A stretch of 64,000 bases of DNA from Oxalobacteraceae bacterium (GTDB lineage: Bacteria > Pseudomonadota > Gammaproteobacteria > Burkholderiales > Burkholderiaceae_D). This document shows positions 40,347-49,703 of this stretch, piece by piece (positions within the stretch are counted from its first letter, which is position 1; each line of letters starts with the position of its first letter). Where the stretch lies: positions 1-64,000 of the forward strand of contig JAUYNR010000006.1 in assembly GCA_030698225.1 (NCBI GenBank), in the 5' to 3' direction. A program made the translations under genes and the position numbers. The notes beneath the pieces were generated by a model. It saw only the letters and a program-made list of their open reading frames with translations, was not told where the DNA came from and searched no databases.

Positions 40347-41990
40347 TCAGTTGCAAACAATCAAGCCATTTTCCAGCAAAACAGTGCCGCCGGCCCGGTC
40401 TTCATGCACCGACCAGACTTGCTTGCCGATCCGCAGCTCGACCCCCTCGTGCATGGTGTGGCTGACTTCGATCCTGGCTTGCTCGGTGAGTTTTTGCTTG
40501 GCGGCGAGTTCTGCCTTTTCTTCAATCAGCAGATAAATTTCGGCGGTCAGTTGCTTGAACGTGGCCTGCGCCTTTGCGCCCATGCCATCCTCGCCTTTGA
40601 GGGGATTTTGCGCCAGGTAGGCCAGCAACTTGCGGATTTGCTCCAGCTCCGCCAGCTTGCCTTGCAGCCGGTGTTCCTGATTTATGATTTCTTGCCCAAG
40701 ATACGGGTCGGAACCGACCTGGACGCTGGTTTCCAGGCCGGAAGCGGAGCCCAGCACCGGCGCCCTGACCAGCAGCGTCGCATGCACGATGCCGCCGGCG
40801 ATATTGTTGTTCTTGACGCCCGGCTTGCCGACCAAGACTGCATTGCGGGCATACATCTCGGATTGGCGGGCATCGCCGGCCACATGGATCGAATCCCCCG
40901 CTTCGATATGCGCATGCTCGATGAACAATGCCTGAACCGTACCCTGAGCGCGAATTCTGGCGGTGTTGGCCGGCAGTGCCCGGGCGCCCGGCTGCGTACC
41001 TCCATGCCCGATGATGCCGCCGTTGACCGCAACGTTGCCGCCGGCAATGATTTCAGCGGCTTCGACCGTGCCGACCACGATCACGTCGCCTGTCACGTTG
41101 AGCTGCATGCCGGATTTGACATCGCCCTGAATCCGGATCGTGCCCTCGAAAACGATATTGCCGGTGCTCAGATTGAGCGCCGGTACTTCCAGCACGTTGT
41201 TGATATACACACCATTCCGCAGCACTACCGGTTGTCCGGCGCACGTGGCCAGCAGCAGATCGGGATCAAGCGGGTCCGCTGCCGCGCCCTCCAGATCGGC
41301 GGCGAATGCAATCTCGGGAACCGGGCTGGCCGATATCTGCGCGCCCTTGATATCGGTGCCGTCGATGCCCGGAATCGGCGCGATGCGGCGCATCAGCGGA
41401 TCGCCCGAACGCACCAGCAACAGATGGCACAGGTCGTGGTAGCGCAACGTCGCGCTGCCGTCGGCGTCGGCATCAGCTTGCTGCTGCGCCGGATCGACCA
41501 GCAGGCTTTCGAATCTGCCGGGCGTGCCTTGCAGCGCCGCGTCGCCCTTGGCAATGCACAACCGTTCGCAGCGGCCGGCTGCCAGTGCGGCATCGAGGGC
41601 CTCCTGTTGCAGCCCGTGGATGATGCCTTGTTCGCGCACGCTGGCCAGCACTGCGTCGGGGTCCACCGCCTGCCCGCCGTGCGGCGGATCCAGCGTCAGA
41701 TGGGCGCGCTGCAAATCAGCGTCGAGCGTGAGCGTGAATGCGCCGTCGCAGCGCCTGCCGATCGGCATTTCGAGCGTGCCGGCGCAATTGCCGCAGCGCT
41801 CGATGAAGTCGCGCAGCGCGGACTCCGGGAGCAGGTAATCGCCAAAGCCCTGCTCGCCCAGCAGGCGGATCAGCAGCGCCAGATCGGGCCGGCTGCCGCC
41901 ATTGGACGGATCGTAGCGGGCGGCCAGCGCGCCGCTTTCCTGCTGCAGGATAAAAGACAGCGCCGGTGCAACTGATGCAGGGTTTTCCAT
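40347..41990 (-). CDS. FapA family polymer-forming protein (DUF342)
   Basis: 547 residues from ATG 41990, which has a GAGGA Shine-Dalgarno sequence. Residues about 1-240 contain the FapA N-terminal domain (LLPESALRDFIERCGNCAGTLEMPIGRRCDGAFTLTLDADLQRAHLTL). The centre is a right-handed beta-helix (VFEGTIRIQGDVKSGMQLNVTGDVIVVGTVEAAEIIAGGNVAVNGGIIG). A coiled coil follows (EHRLQGKLAELEQIRKLLAYL). Role unclear; family members occur near surface or signalling genes. The 100-residue in-frame upstream extension has no homology and was excluded. Confidence 0.9.
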   Translation of the reverse strand: MENPASVAPALSFILQQESGALAARYDPSNGGSRPDLALLIRLLGEQGFGDYLLPESALRDFIERCGNCAGTLEMPIGRRCDGAFTLTLDADLQRAHLTLDPPHGGQAVDPDAVLASVREQGIIHGLQQEALDAALAAGRCERLCIAKGDAALQGTPGRFESLLVDPAQQQADADADGSATLRYHDLCHLLLVRSGDPLMRRIAPIPGIDGTDIKGAQISASPVPEIAFAADLEGAAADPLDPDLLLATCAGQPVVLRNGVYINNVLEVPALNLSTGNIVFEGTIRIQGDVKSGMQLNVTGDVIVVGTVEAAEIIAGGNVAVNGGIIGHGGTQPGARALPANTARIRAQGTVQALFIEHAHIEAGDSIHVAGDARQSEMYARNAVLVGKPGVKNNNIAGGIVHATLLVRAPVLGSASGLETSVQVGSDPYLGQEIINQEHRLQGKLAELEQIRKLLAYLAQNPLKGEDGMGAKAQATFKQLTAEIYLLIEEKAELAAKQKLTEQARIEVSHTMHEGVELRIGKQVWSVHEDRAGGTVLLENGLIVCN

Positions 41991-42180
41991 TAGATCCTCG
42001 CTACGTTGCGAATTGGAAATTCGGTAATCTAGGTTACCACTCAATGCGGACAGAAAATAGGTATCTGCCCGGACTGTGCGGGCGCCGGCTTGACAGGCCG
42101 CCTTGTAGAATGGCATACAGGGTTGAACCAAAGATAAAGTTTTACATGCGCCAACGCACCCACCCAATAATGGATTGATT

Positions 42181-42597
42181 ATGACCATGCAACTTGATCT
42201 GTCATCGCTGATAAATGCCTTGTTGCGCCTGGAAGAAGCGCTGCAGGCGCACGGCGCTGCGCCGGAAAATACCTTGTATCGCGATGCAACCATCCAGCGT
42301 TTTGAATTCAGTTACCAGTTATCGCACAAGATGCTCAAGCGTTATCTGGAAATGGCATCGCCCAATCCGGCCGGCATCGACGAGATGGCCTTTCCCGACA
42401 TGATCCGCTCTGCCAGCGAACAGGGCTTGCTGCGCAGCGGCTGGGATCGCTGGACGGATTACCGCAAGGCGCGCAGCATCAGCAGCCACACTTATGACGA
42501 AGAAAAAGCCAAACAGGTGATGGCCATCGTTCCCGATTTCCTGCAAGAAGCCCGCGCGCTGCTGGCTGAGCTGCAAAAAAGGAGCGTCCGCGCATGA
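42181..42597 (+). CDS. HEPN-domain protein of a HEPN-MNT pair (HI0074 family)
   Basis: 138 residues. LDLSSLINALLRLEEALQAHG and YRDATIQRFEFSYQLSHKMLKRYLE are the HI0074 nucleotidyltransferase-substrate-binding family. The HEPN motif R-x4-H is present (RSISSH, then TYDEEKA), which in HepT toxins is the RNase or AMPylation-target site. It overlaps the partner by ATGA. The longer TTG start at 42175 is less likely. Confidence 0.88.
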   Translation: MTMQLDLSSLINALLRLEEALQAHGAAPENTLYRDATIQRFEFSYQLSHKMLKRYLEMASPNPAGIDEMAFPDMIRSASEQGLLRSGWDRWTDYRKARSISSHTYDEEKAKQVMAIVPDFLQEARALLAELQKRSVRA

Positions 42598-42902
42598 GTT
42601 CGATGCCCGGCATAGACGTCACTGCAGAGCAATGGGCCAGCATCTCCGCGATCCTGCAGCGTCATCTGGCGGGCCAGCCGGTCTGGGCCTTCGGCTCGCG
42701 CGCCACCCGTAGCGCCAAGCCCTATTCGGACCTCGACCTGGCGATCATCGGCGAGCAGCCTGTGCCTATCGCGCTGCTGGCAGCACTGGAGCATGATTTC
42801 ACCGAATCCGACTTGCCATTCAAGGTCGATCTGATCGACTGGGCAAGCACCGGCGAGGAATTTCGCCGGATCATCGCGCGCGACCATGTGGTGGTGCAGT
42901 GA
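42594..42902 (+). CDS. MNT-type minimal nucleotidyltransferase (antitoxin candidate)
   Basis: 102 residues. The nucleotidyltransferase core is complete: FGSRATRSAKPYSDLDLAIIG (GS and two Asp) and PFKVDLIDW (third Asp). In type VII systems such as HepT/MntA the MNT protein neutralises its HEPN partner by AMPylation. Context and motifs support such a pair; whether this one is toxic is not known. Confidence 0.88.
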   Translation: MSSMPGIDVTAEQWASISAILQRHLAGQPVWAFGSRATRSAKPYSDLDLAIIGEQPVPIALLAALEHDFTESDLPFKVDLIDWASTGEEFRRIIARDHVVVQ

Positions 42903-42945
42903 TGCACAGGGTTTCAGCAGCGCTGAAAAATATTAAAGCGATAGG

Positions 42946-43005
42946 GGGTATATCTTAAAACCATGTTGTTTTCGCACAGTAACATTGCGGCTTTAAATAT
43001 ACTGC
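42946..43005. repeat. AT-rich intergenic element, copy B
   Basis: - strand GGCAGTATATTTAAAG...AAGATATACCCC. Ends are inverted repeats (GGTATAT/ATATACTGCC). Shares its start GCAGTATATTT and end TATACyCC with the copy at 61844. Confidence 0.6.
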
Positions 43006-43011
43006 CATTCA

Positions 43012-44175
43012 CTACGGCCGTGCCATGATCTTCGCGATGAAGGCCGGGCGCCGTTCCCACAGCAGGCTGGCCACGAAGATCGCCGCTCCCAGCCACAGCA
43101 CGACCACCAGCGCATTGACGTGGATGCTTTCCATCAAGGCGCCGGTCAGCAGCGGCCCGCCGCTGCCGGATACGCCCCAGGTGGCGTTGATGATGGCGGT
43201 GGCAGCGACCAGACGCTGGCCGGAGAAGCGATCGCCGCAGGCCACCAGCGCCAGCACGTAGATGCCGCCGGCAGTACCGCCCAGCACATACAGCAGCACC
43301 CACCACAGCCATGGCAGCGAAACTGCCAGCGGCATCAGCGGCAGCAACAGGCAGGCGACCAGGCCACACCCCAGATGGACGCGGGCGCGGCCGATGCGGT
43401 CGGCCAGCCAGCCGAGCGGAAACTGCAACGTGGTGTTGCCGATGAGCATCACAGTCGCAGACAGCAGCGCCTGTTCGAGCGGAATCCCGTGCCGCATGCC
43501 GAACAGCGGCAGCAAGCTCAGCGCCAGCGCATCGAACAGCGCGAAGAAGGCGGTGCCGAGGATGATGACCGGCATCCGCGGGCCGACGATCTTCCATTTG
43601 GCCGCGTGCTCGTCGCCGATCAGGTGACTGCGGTTGGACATCAGCGCCAGGCCCGGAATCGACAGCAGGAACAGTGCGCCGCAGGCCGCGAACGGCCAGG
43701 CGATCCGGCCCGCCAGCAAGGCCACCAGGGCCGGACCGATCAGCTGGAACAGCGTGAAGGTGGTCGCATACAGCGCCAGTACCCGCCCCCGCGCGCCGTC
43801 GGGCGCCAGCTTGTTGACCCAGGCTTCGCCTACCGTAAACAGCACCCCCAAAGCGGCGCCGAAAATGAAGCGCAAGATGCCCCAGAAGATCAGGTTGCTG
43901 CTGGTTTGCATCAGCACGGTCGTCAGTGCGGCGATTACCACCGCGGCGATCATGCTGCTGCGCGGCCCGAAGCGCGTCACCCAGCGCGCCACGAACGGCA
44001 CTACGGCAAGGATGCCGACCGCGCCCAGCGCCGTCATCAGGCCGACGATATGGTTGCCCAGGCCGCGCTGGTCGAGCGTCAGTGCGGTCAGCGGCAGGGT
44101 TGCGCCCAGGCCCAGGCCGACCACCGCCACGCTGACGGTGAGCGCCAGGAAATCCCGCCACGGCAGCGTCTTCAT
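43012..44175 (-). CDS. MFS transporter
   Basis: 387 residues from ATG 44175 (GTG at 44190 possible). Twelve hydrophobic segments; the loop after helix 2 carries ARWVTRFGPRS and the loop after helix 8 WLADRIGRARVH, the MFS motif A positions. It resembles YcaD/YfcJ-type sugar or drug efflux permeases. Neighbours do not show a substrate. Convergent with the HEPN-MNT pair. Confidence 0.88.
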   Translation of the reverse strand: MKTLPWRDFLALTVSVAVVGLGLGATLPLTALTLDQRGLGNHIVGLMTALGAVGILAVVPFVARWVTRFGPRSSMIAAVVIAALTTVLMQTSSNLIFWGILRFIFGAALGVLFTVGEAWVNKLAPDGARGRVLALYATTFTLFQLIGPALVALLAGRIAWPFAACGALFLLSIPGLALMSNRSHLIGDEHAAKWKIVGPRMPVIILGTAFFALFDALALSLLPLFGMRHGIPLEQALLSATVMLIGNTTLQFPLGWLADRIGRARVHLGCGLVACLLLPLMPLAVSLPWLWWVLLYVLGGTAGGIYVLALVACGDRFSGQRLVAATAIINATWGVSGSGGPLLTGALMESIHVNALVVVLWLGAAIFVASLLWERRPAFIAKIMARP

Positions 44176-44519
44176 GGCCGCGCTCCGCACTGGCGCGGCT
44201 GCGCCGGCCGTTTGTCTCGGGTGGTGCGTTGACGGCGGGTGAAAAAATCGGCAAGGGCCACGGCTGGCAGATCGGTAGTCGGAAGTTGGATTGTCAAGGG
44301 AAGTGAAGTGGTTTTATTCGTGTGGTGAAAGTGCTGCTGCCAATTTCATGCAATCCAGCCTAAGATGATTTTAACGGGTATTGCGTATCAATTGCAGTGC
44401 GATTGGCGTCCGGCGCAGTTTGATGTGCGTACAAGTAGTGCGCTACAGTATGCTTTTTGCAGCAAACTTCTTCCAGCCGCGTTATGCTGAATTTCCCTGA
44501 TGCTTTTCATGGATCGTAT
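44176..44519. other. Divergent intergenic region upstream of the polyamine cluster
   Basis: About 340 bp without a convincing gene, between the MFS gene (-) and the hydrolase gene (+). It must contain both promoters; I see AT-rich stretches but no promoter strong enough to call. Confidence 0.4.
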
Positions 44520-45326
44520 ATGCGTAGCCCCATTGTCGTCGTTCCTTCCTGCACCCGGTCAGTCGGCGCCCATCCGTACTATGTCGCGCAGGTCAAGTAT
44601 GTGGATGCGGTTTTGACCGGCGCCGGTTGCCAGCCGCTGGTGTTGCCCGCGATGGGCGCACGGATCGATTGGGAGGCGGTGCTGGAGGTGGCCGATGGCG
44701 TGATGCTGACCGGCTCGCCGTCGAATGTGCATCCGAGCCATTTTGAACAAACCGTGCTGAACCCCGCACTGCCGCTCGACCCGGCGCGCGACGCCACCAC
44801 GCTGCCGCTGATTCGCGCGGCGATTGAACGCGGGATACCGTTGTTTGCGATCTGTCGCGGCGCGCAGGAAATCAATGTCGCGCTGGGCGGCTCGTTGCAT
44901 CAGGCGCTGCATCAGGCGCCCGGCTTCATCGATCACCGCGAGCCGGAAGGCGAGCTGGAAGCCCAATATATGCCTGCGCATATGGTGACGCTGACGCCCG
45001 GCGGCATGTTGATGCAGATACTCGGCGTCGGCAGCCAGATGATGGTCAATTCATTGCACGGCCAGGGCATCGACCGGCTGGCAAGCGGCCTGGTGGTCGA
45101 GGCGCGGGCGCAAGACGGCCTGATCGAGGCCTACCGCATCGATGCGCCGGGCTTTAGCCTGGCCTTGCAATGGCATCCCGAATGGCGTCTGGCCGACAAC
45201 CCCGATGGCTTGAAGCTGTACGCGGCTTTCGGGCGCGCCTGCCGTCTATACCAGTCGCAAAAATCATCGTCAGCGGCGACGCTGATGCAACCAACAGAAG
45301 AGGGTGCCTATGTCATTACGCGATAA
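44520..45326 (+). CDS. puuD: Gamma-glutamyl-GABA hydrolase (PuuD/SpuA-like, class I glutamine amidotransferase fold)
   Basis: 268 residues from ATG 44520 (in-frame starts upstream add a sequence without homology). ICRGAQEINVALGGSLHQ holds the nucleophilic Cys and LQWHPEWRLADN the His-x-Glu. VMLTGSPSNVHP is the oxyanion-side motif of PuuD. It releases GABA from gamma-glutamyl-GABA at the end of putrescine breakdown. First gene of a cluster ordered like Pseudomonas spuABC; it overlaps the next gene by 17 bp. Confidence 0.9.
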   Translation: MRSPIVVVPSCTRSVGAHPYYVAQVKYVDAVLTGAGCQPLVLPAMGARIDWEAVLEVADGVMLTGSPSNVHPSHFEQTVLNPALPLDPARDATTLPLIRAAIERGIPLFAICRGAQEINVALGGSLHQALHQAPGFIDHREPEGELEAQYMPAHMVTLTPGGMLMQILGVGSQMMVNSLHGQGIDRLASGLVVEARAQDGLIEAYRIDAPGFSLALQWHPEWRLADNPDGLKLYAAFGRACRLYQSQKSSSAATLMQPTEEGAYVITR

Positions 45327-46680
45327 TTTTTCCTACAACGATATGGATTTGTGGCTCAACGAGAAGCGGGTCACCGAGATCGAATGCCTGGTGCCCGATC
45401 TGACCGGCGTGGCGCGCGGCAAGATCCTGCCGCGCACCAAGTTCACCGAAGACCGCGGCATGCGCATGCCGGAAGCGGTGCTCGGCATGACCGTCACCGG
45501 CAATTATCCGACCTCCGACGCCGCCTACGACCGCGCGATCTCGGCCACCGACCGCGACATGTTCCTGCGCGCCGACCCGACCACGATCACGCTGGTGCCG
45601 TGGGCGGTCGATCCGACTGCGCAAGTGATCCACGACTGCTTTTTTTCGGATGGCTCGCTGGTCGATTTCGCGCCGCGCTCGGTGCTGCGCCGGGTGGTGA
45701 AGCTATACGCGGACAAGGGCTGGCTGCCGATCGTTGCGCCCGAACTGGAGTTTTACCTGACTGCCAAGAATCCCGACCCGAATATTCCGCTGAAGCCGCC
45801 GATCGGCCGCAGCGGCCGGGCCGAAACCAGCCGTCAGGTATACAGCATCGATGCGGTCAACGAGTTCGATCCGTTGTTCGAGGATATTTACGATTATTGT
45901 GAATTGATGCAGCTCGACGTCGATACGCTGATCCATGAAATCGGCGCCGGCCAGATGGAAATCAACTTCCTGCACGGCAAACCGCTGGATCTGGCCGACA
46001 AGGTGTTTTTCTTCAAGCGCACGCTGCGCGAAGCGGCGCTGAGCCACGACATGTATGCGACCTTCATGGCCAAGCCGCTGACCGGCGAACCGGGCTCGGC
46101 GATGCACATCCACCAGAGCGTAGTGGATGCGCAAACCGGCAAGAATATCTTCAGCAATCCCGACGGCAGCGAATCGAAGGCTTTTGCGCACTACATCGGC
46201 GGCTTGCAGCGCTACATGCCGGCGGCGATGGCGATCGTCGCGCCGTACGTGAACTCGTACCGCCGCATCGTGCGCCATTCCGCAGCGCCGATCAACATCC
46301 AGTGGGGCAAGGACAACCGCACGGTCGGCTTCCGGGTGCCGGACGCCGGCCCGCAGGATCGCCGGGTCGAGAACCGCGTGGTCGGCGCCGACGCCAACCC
46401 GTATCTGGCGCTGGCGGTGACGCTGGCCTGCGGCTATCTGGGCATGACCGAGCAGCTCGAACCGAGCGCCGAGACCACCGACAGCGCCTACGACCTCGAT
46501 TACCAGTTGCCGCGCAGCCTGTCGGAAGCGCTCGACTGCCTGCGCGCCGAAACCAATCTGCGCCAGGTGCTGGGCGACCGCTTCATCGATGTGTACGCAG
46601 CCATCAAGGACCTGGAATTCGCCGAGTTCATGCGCGTCATCAGCCCGTGGGAGCGCGAGCATTTGCTGCTGCACGTGTGA
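45310..46680 (+). CDS. puuA: Gamma-glutamylpolyamine synthetase (PuuA/SpuB-like glutamine synthetase)
   Basis: 456 residues. ATG 45310 was chosen for its AGAGGG Shine-Dalgarno sequence. Glutamine synthetase type I fold: LVPDLTGVARGKILPRTKF, IHEIGAGQMEINF (metal Glu), EPGSAMHIHQS, and RVENRVVGADANPYLALAVTLACGYLG. Lacks the adenylylation-loop Tyr signature of GlnA as far as I can see. It ligates glutamate to putrescine or other polyamines using ATP. Confidence 0.9.
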   Translation: MSLRDNFSYNDMDLWLNEKRVTEIECLVPDLTGVARGKILPRTKFTEDRGMRMPEAVLGMTVTGNYPTSDAAYDRAISATDRDMFLRADPTTITLVPWAVDPTAQVIHDCFFSDGSLVDFAPRSVLRRVVKLYADKGWLPIVAPELEFYLTAKNPDPNIPLKPPIGRSGRAETSRQVYSIDAVNEFDPLFEDIYDYCELMQLDVDTLIHEIGAGQMEINFLHGKPLDLADKVFFFKRTLREAALSHDMYATFMAKPLTGEPGSAMHIHQSVVDAQTGKNIFSNPDGSESKAFAHYIGGLQRYMPAAMAIVAPYVNSYRRIVRHSAAPINIQWGKDNRTVGFRVPDAGPQDRRVENRVVGADANPYLALAVTLACGYLGMTEQLEPSAETTDSAYDLDYQLPRSLSEALDCLRAETNLRQVLGDRFIDVYAAIKDLEFAEFMRVISPWEREHLLLHV

Positions 46681-46712
46681 CGCGTCGATCAAAAATGCAG
46701 TAGCGTAATTTC

Positions 46713-46780
46713 GTAGGAGCGCACCCGGGCGCGACCGGATTGCCCATGTCACCGATGGTCGCGCCCGGGTGCGCTCCTAC
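46713..46780. repeat. REP-like palindrome GTAGGAGCGCACCCGGGCGCG (copy 1)
   Basis: Long inverted repeat: about 24-bp arms with a 20-bp centre. The head GTAGGAGCG...CGCGA recalls Pseudomonas REP units. The second copy is at 61933-62001. It lies between puuA and spuC. Confidence 0.85.
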
Positions 46781-46800
46781 ATAAAAATCAATTTAAGCGC

Positions 46801-46865
46801 GAGTATATTAATTTTTCCCTTTATTCATATGTGGCAGTTACCTCATATATAAGGGAGTATATTCA
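46801..46865. repeat. AT-rich intergenic element, copy C
   Basis: - strand ATATGAGGTAACTGCCACATATGAATA...TTAATATACTC resembles the core of copy E at 61844. It lies just upstream of the aminotransferase gene, within its probable promoter region. Confidence 0.45.
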
Positions 46866-46883
46866 AGCGAACCAAGGAACATC

Positions 46884-48329
46884 ATGCAATCAAACCCTCT
46901 CGACCCGGCAGCCATCGTGGCCCCGGCTGCCGCCCAGAAGCCAGTCCGCTACAACACTGCGGCGATCCAGCAGCTCGATGCCGCGCATTATCTGCATCCG
47001 TTTACCGACCCCAAGGATCTGGCGGCGCGCGGCGCGCGCGTGATGGTCAGGGGCGAAGGCATTTACGTCTGGGATTCGGAAGGCCGTCGCCTGCTCGACG
47101 GCATGGCCGGGCTGTGGTGCGTGAATGTCGGCTACGGCCGCAAGCGCATTGCCGACGCGGTGTACGCGCAGATGATGCAACTGCATTTTTACAACAGCTT
47201 CTTCCAGACCACCAACGTGCCGGCGGTGGAGCTGGCGGCGCTGCTGGTGGAAATCTCGCCGCCGCAGTTCAATCACGTTTTTTATACCGGCTCCGGCTCG
47301 GAAGGCAACGACACCGTGGTGCGCATGGTGCGCCGCTACTGGGACCTGCAAGGATGCAAGCAGCGGCATGTAATCATCAGCCGCCACAACGCCTATCACG
47401 GCAGCACCATGGCCGGCGCATCGCTGAGCGGCATGGCGGCCATGCATGAGCAGGGCGGCTTGCCGATTCCGGGCATCGTGCACATCGGCCAGCCGTATTA
47501 CCTGGAAGGCGGCAAAGGCAAGACGCCGGAGCAGTTCGGGCTGGAAGCGGCGTCCTGGCTGGAGGACAAGATCCTCGAAATCGGCCCGGACCAGGTCGCG
47601 GCCTTCATCGGCGAACCGGTGCAGGGCGCCGGCGGGGTGATCATCCCGCCGCCGACCTACTGGCCGGAAATCCAGCGCATCTGCGACAAGTACGGCATCT
47701 TGCTGGTCGCCGATGAAGTCATTTGCGGTTTCGGGCGGCTCGGCGCCTGGTTCGGCAGCGAGCGCATGGGCATCAGGCCGGATCTGATGACGTTCGCCAA
47801 GGGCGTGACTTCCGGCTACATCCCGCTCGGCGGCGTGCTGGTGGGCGACCGGGTGGCCGATGCGCTGATCCAGGACGGCGGTGAATTCAATCACGGCTTC
47901 ACCTACTCGGGCCACCCGGTGGCCTGTGCTGCGGCGCTGGAAAATATCCGCATCATCCGCGAAGAAAAGCTGGTCGAGCAGGTGCGCGACGATACCGGCC
48001 CGTACCTGAAACAAGAGTTCGAGGCGCTGGTCGCCCATCCGCTGGTCGGCAGCGCCGACGCATGCGGTTTCGTGGCCGGGCTGAATCTGGTCAGGGCCAA
48101 GGGCGAAACGGTGTTCGACGCAGTGCCGTTTGCGCCGGAGCTGGGCGTGGGCATGATCTGTCGCGGCCACATGTTCGACAACGGCATGATCATGCGCGCG
48201 GTGGGCGACCGGATGATCATCGCGCCGCCATTGATCATGACGCGGGCCCAGATCGACGAGATGGTGGCGCTGATCGGGTCTTGCCTGGATCAGACGCTGG
48301 CCGATTTGCAGGCGCGCAATTTGCTGTGA
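46884..48329 (+). CDS. spuC: Putrescine-pyruvate aminotransferase (SpuC-like, class III)
   Basis: 481 residues. LLDGMAGLWCVNVGYGRKRIADAV, YHGSTMAGASLSG, LVADEVICGFGRLGAWFGSERMGIRPDLMTFAKGVTSGYIPLGG with the PLP Lys in FAKG, and a C-terminal RPPLIMT-like end. Length and motifs fit polyamine or omega-amino acid aminotransferases such as SpuC. It converts putrescine to 4-aminobutyraldehyde. It follows the glutamylation genes and precedes the transporter. Confidence 0.9.
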   Translation: MQSNPLDPAAIVAPAAAQKPVRYNTAAIQQLDAAHYLHPFTDPKDLAARGARVMVRGEGIYVWDSEGRRLLDGMAGLWCVNVGYGRKRIADAVYAQMMQLHFYNSFFQTTNVPAVELAALLVEISPPQFNHVFYTGSGSEGNDTVVRMVRRYWDLQGCKQRHVIISRHNAYHGSTMAGASLSGMAAMHEQGGLPIPGIVHIGQPYYLEGGKGKTPEQFGLEAASWLEDKILEIGPDQVAAFIGEPVQGAGGVIIPPPTYWPEIQRICDKYGILLVADEVICGFGRLGAWFGSERMGIRPDLMTFAKGVTSGYIPLGGVLVGDRVADALIQDGGEFNHGFTYSGHPVACAAALENIRIIREEKLVEQVRDDTGPYLKQEFEALVAHPLVGSADACGFVAGLNLVRAKGETVFDAVPFAPELGVGMICRGHMFDNGMIMRAVGDRMIIAPPLIMTRAQIDEMVALIGSCLDQTLADLQARNLL

Positions 48330-48442
48330 ACTATTCTTCGAAATCGCTGCGAAAATTGATAACATCAGCGTGCCGCGCCGGAAATGCCGGCAGCCTGATG
48401 GGATCAATATTAATAAGCGATGTTAACTTCGAGGGGAATGTG

Positions 48443-49603
48443 ATGACAGCAAGCAAGGCAGCAATAGATAAATTTCAGTTCGGCCGGCGCAGTCGGGCCG
48501 CTATCGCCAGAATGGCCGGCGTGACGATGCTGGCGGCTGCAGTGCTGGCGGCCGGGCCGGCCGGCGCGCAGGAAGAAAAGCTGCTGAATATCTATAACTG
48601 GTCGGACTACATCGCTGACGACACGATCAAGAATTTCGAAAAAGAAACCGGCATCAAGGTGCGTTACGATAATTTCGACAACAACGAAATCCTGCACGCC
48701 AAGCTGGTGGCGGGCAAGACCGGCTACGACATCGTGGTGCCGTCCTCGAACTGGGCCAAGGTGCAGCTCGAGGCGGGGCTGTTCCGCAAGCTCGACAAGA
48801 GCAAGCTGCCGAACCTGGCCAACCTCGACCCGGCGCTGCAAGCGCAGCTGGCCACGCTCGATCCGGACAATGCGCATCTGATCCCGTGGGCCTGGGGCTT
48901 CAGCACGCTCGGCATCAATGTCGACAAGGTCAAGAAGGCGCTGGGCAGCATGCCGATGCCGGACAACAGCTGGGATTTGCTGTTCGATCCGAAGTACGTC
49001 TCGAAACTGAAATCGTGCGGGGTCTCGGTGTTCGATTCCGCCTCCGAAGTATTGCCGCCCGCCTTGCACTACCTGGGCAAACCCGCCTACTCGAAAGACA
49101 AGGCGGACTACGCGCAGGCCGGCAAGCTGCTCAAGAAGATACGCCCCCACGTCACGCTGTTCAGCTCTTCCGGCTATATCAACGACATGGCCAACGGCTC
49201 GCTGTGCCTGGTTCTGGGCTATTCCGGCGACATCAACATCGCCAGGCAGCGCGCGATCGAGGCCAAGAAAGGGGTGAACATCCAAGCCCTGATACCGAAG
49301 ACCGGCAGCACCCTGTTCGTCGATGTGATGGCAATCCCGAAGGACGCCAAGCATCCGCAGAACGCGGCCATATTCATGAACTACGTGATGCGCCCGGAAG
49401 TCGCTGCTTCGCTGACCAACAAGCTGTCCTACGCGAATCCGAACCTGGCCAGCCTGAAGTTCGTCAAGAAGGAAATCGCCGATAACAAGACGGTCTTCCT
49501 GAGCGCCGACGACATGAAAAAAATGATCGCGCCGGACGCGGTCAGCAACGACATCCGGCGCGTCATTACACGCACGTTTACGCAGTTCAAGTCGGGCCGC
49601 TAA
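48443..49603 (+). CDS. potF: Putrescine-binding periplasmic protein (PotF/SpuD-like)
   Basis: 386 residues from ATG 48443 with a GAGGGG Shine-Dalgarno sequence. Signal peptide through about residue 43 (MLAAAVLAAGPAGAQ). LLNIYNWSDYIADDTIKNFEKETGIKVRYDNFDNNEILHAKL is the PotF/PotD opening; later FSTLGINVD and SGYINDMANGSLCLVLGYSGD are ligand-site regions. Only one binding protein is present, where Pseudomonas has two (SpuD, SpuE). Confidence 0.93.
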   Translation: MTASKAAIDKFQFGRRSRAAIARMAGVTMLAAAVLAAGPAGAQEEKLLNIYNWSDYIADDTIKNFEKETGIKVRYDNFDNNEILHAKLVAGKTGYDIVVPSSNWAKVQLEAGLFRKLDKSKLPNLANLDPALQAQLATLDPDNAHLIPWAWGFSTLGINVDKVKKALGSMPMPDNSWDLLFDPKYVSKLKSCGVSVFDSASEVLPPALHYLGKPAYSKDKADYAQAGKLLKKIRPHVTLFSSSGYINDMANGSLCLVLGYSGDINIARQRAIEAKKGVNIQALIPKTGSTLFVDVMAIPKDAKHPQNAAIFMNYVMRPEVAASLTNKLSYANPNLASLKFVKKEIADNKTVFLSADDMKKMIAPDAVSNDIRRVITRTFTQFKSGR

Positions 49604-49634
49604 GTAGTGCAGGCCTCCGTGCCTGCACTACTTA
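49601..49634. repeat. Inverted repeat TAAGTAGTGCAGGC / GCCTGCACTACTTA
   Basis: Perfect 14-bp arms around CTCCGT; the potF stop TAA is part of the left arm. It shares AGTAGTGCAGGCCTCCGTGC with the palindrome at 53143-53192. It may attenuate readthrough from potF to potG. Confidence 0.85.
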
Positions 49635-49703
49635 ATGCTGCACACCGGAATTTTGCGGCGTGCGGCATTTTTTCGAACAATCCACTGGAAAATTTTTCTC
49701 CTC

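Noticed and set aside
40404-41975. 523-codon + strand frame opposite the FapA-like gene
   Set aside because: Antisense shadow; the - strand protein has a recognisable FapA fold and a Shine-Dalgarno sequence.
41991-42293. 101-residue N-terminal extension of the FapA-like protein
   Set aside because: It overlaps the start of the HEPN gene, has no domain character, and a good Shine-Dalgarno sequence precedes the ATG at 41990.
46890-48407. 505-codon - strand frame opposite spuC
   Set aside because: Shadow of the aminotransferase; His/Arg/Ala-rich without motifs.
48062-48442. Long N-terminal extension of PotF
   Set aside because: It runs inside spuC in another frame; the signal peptide and Shine-Dalgarno sequence fix the start at 48443.
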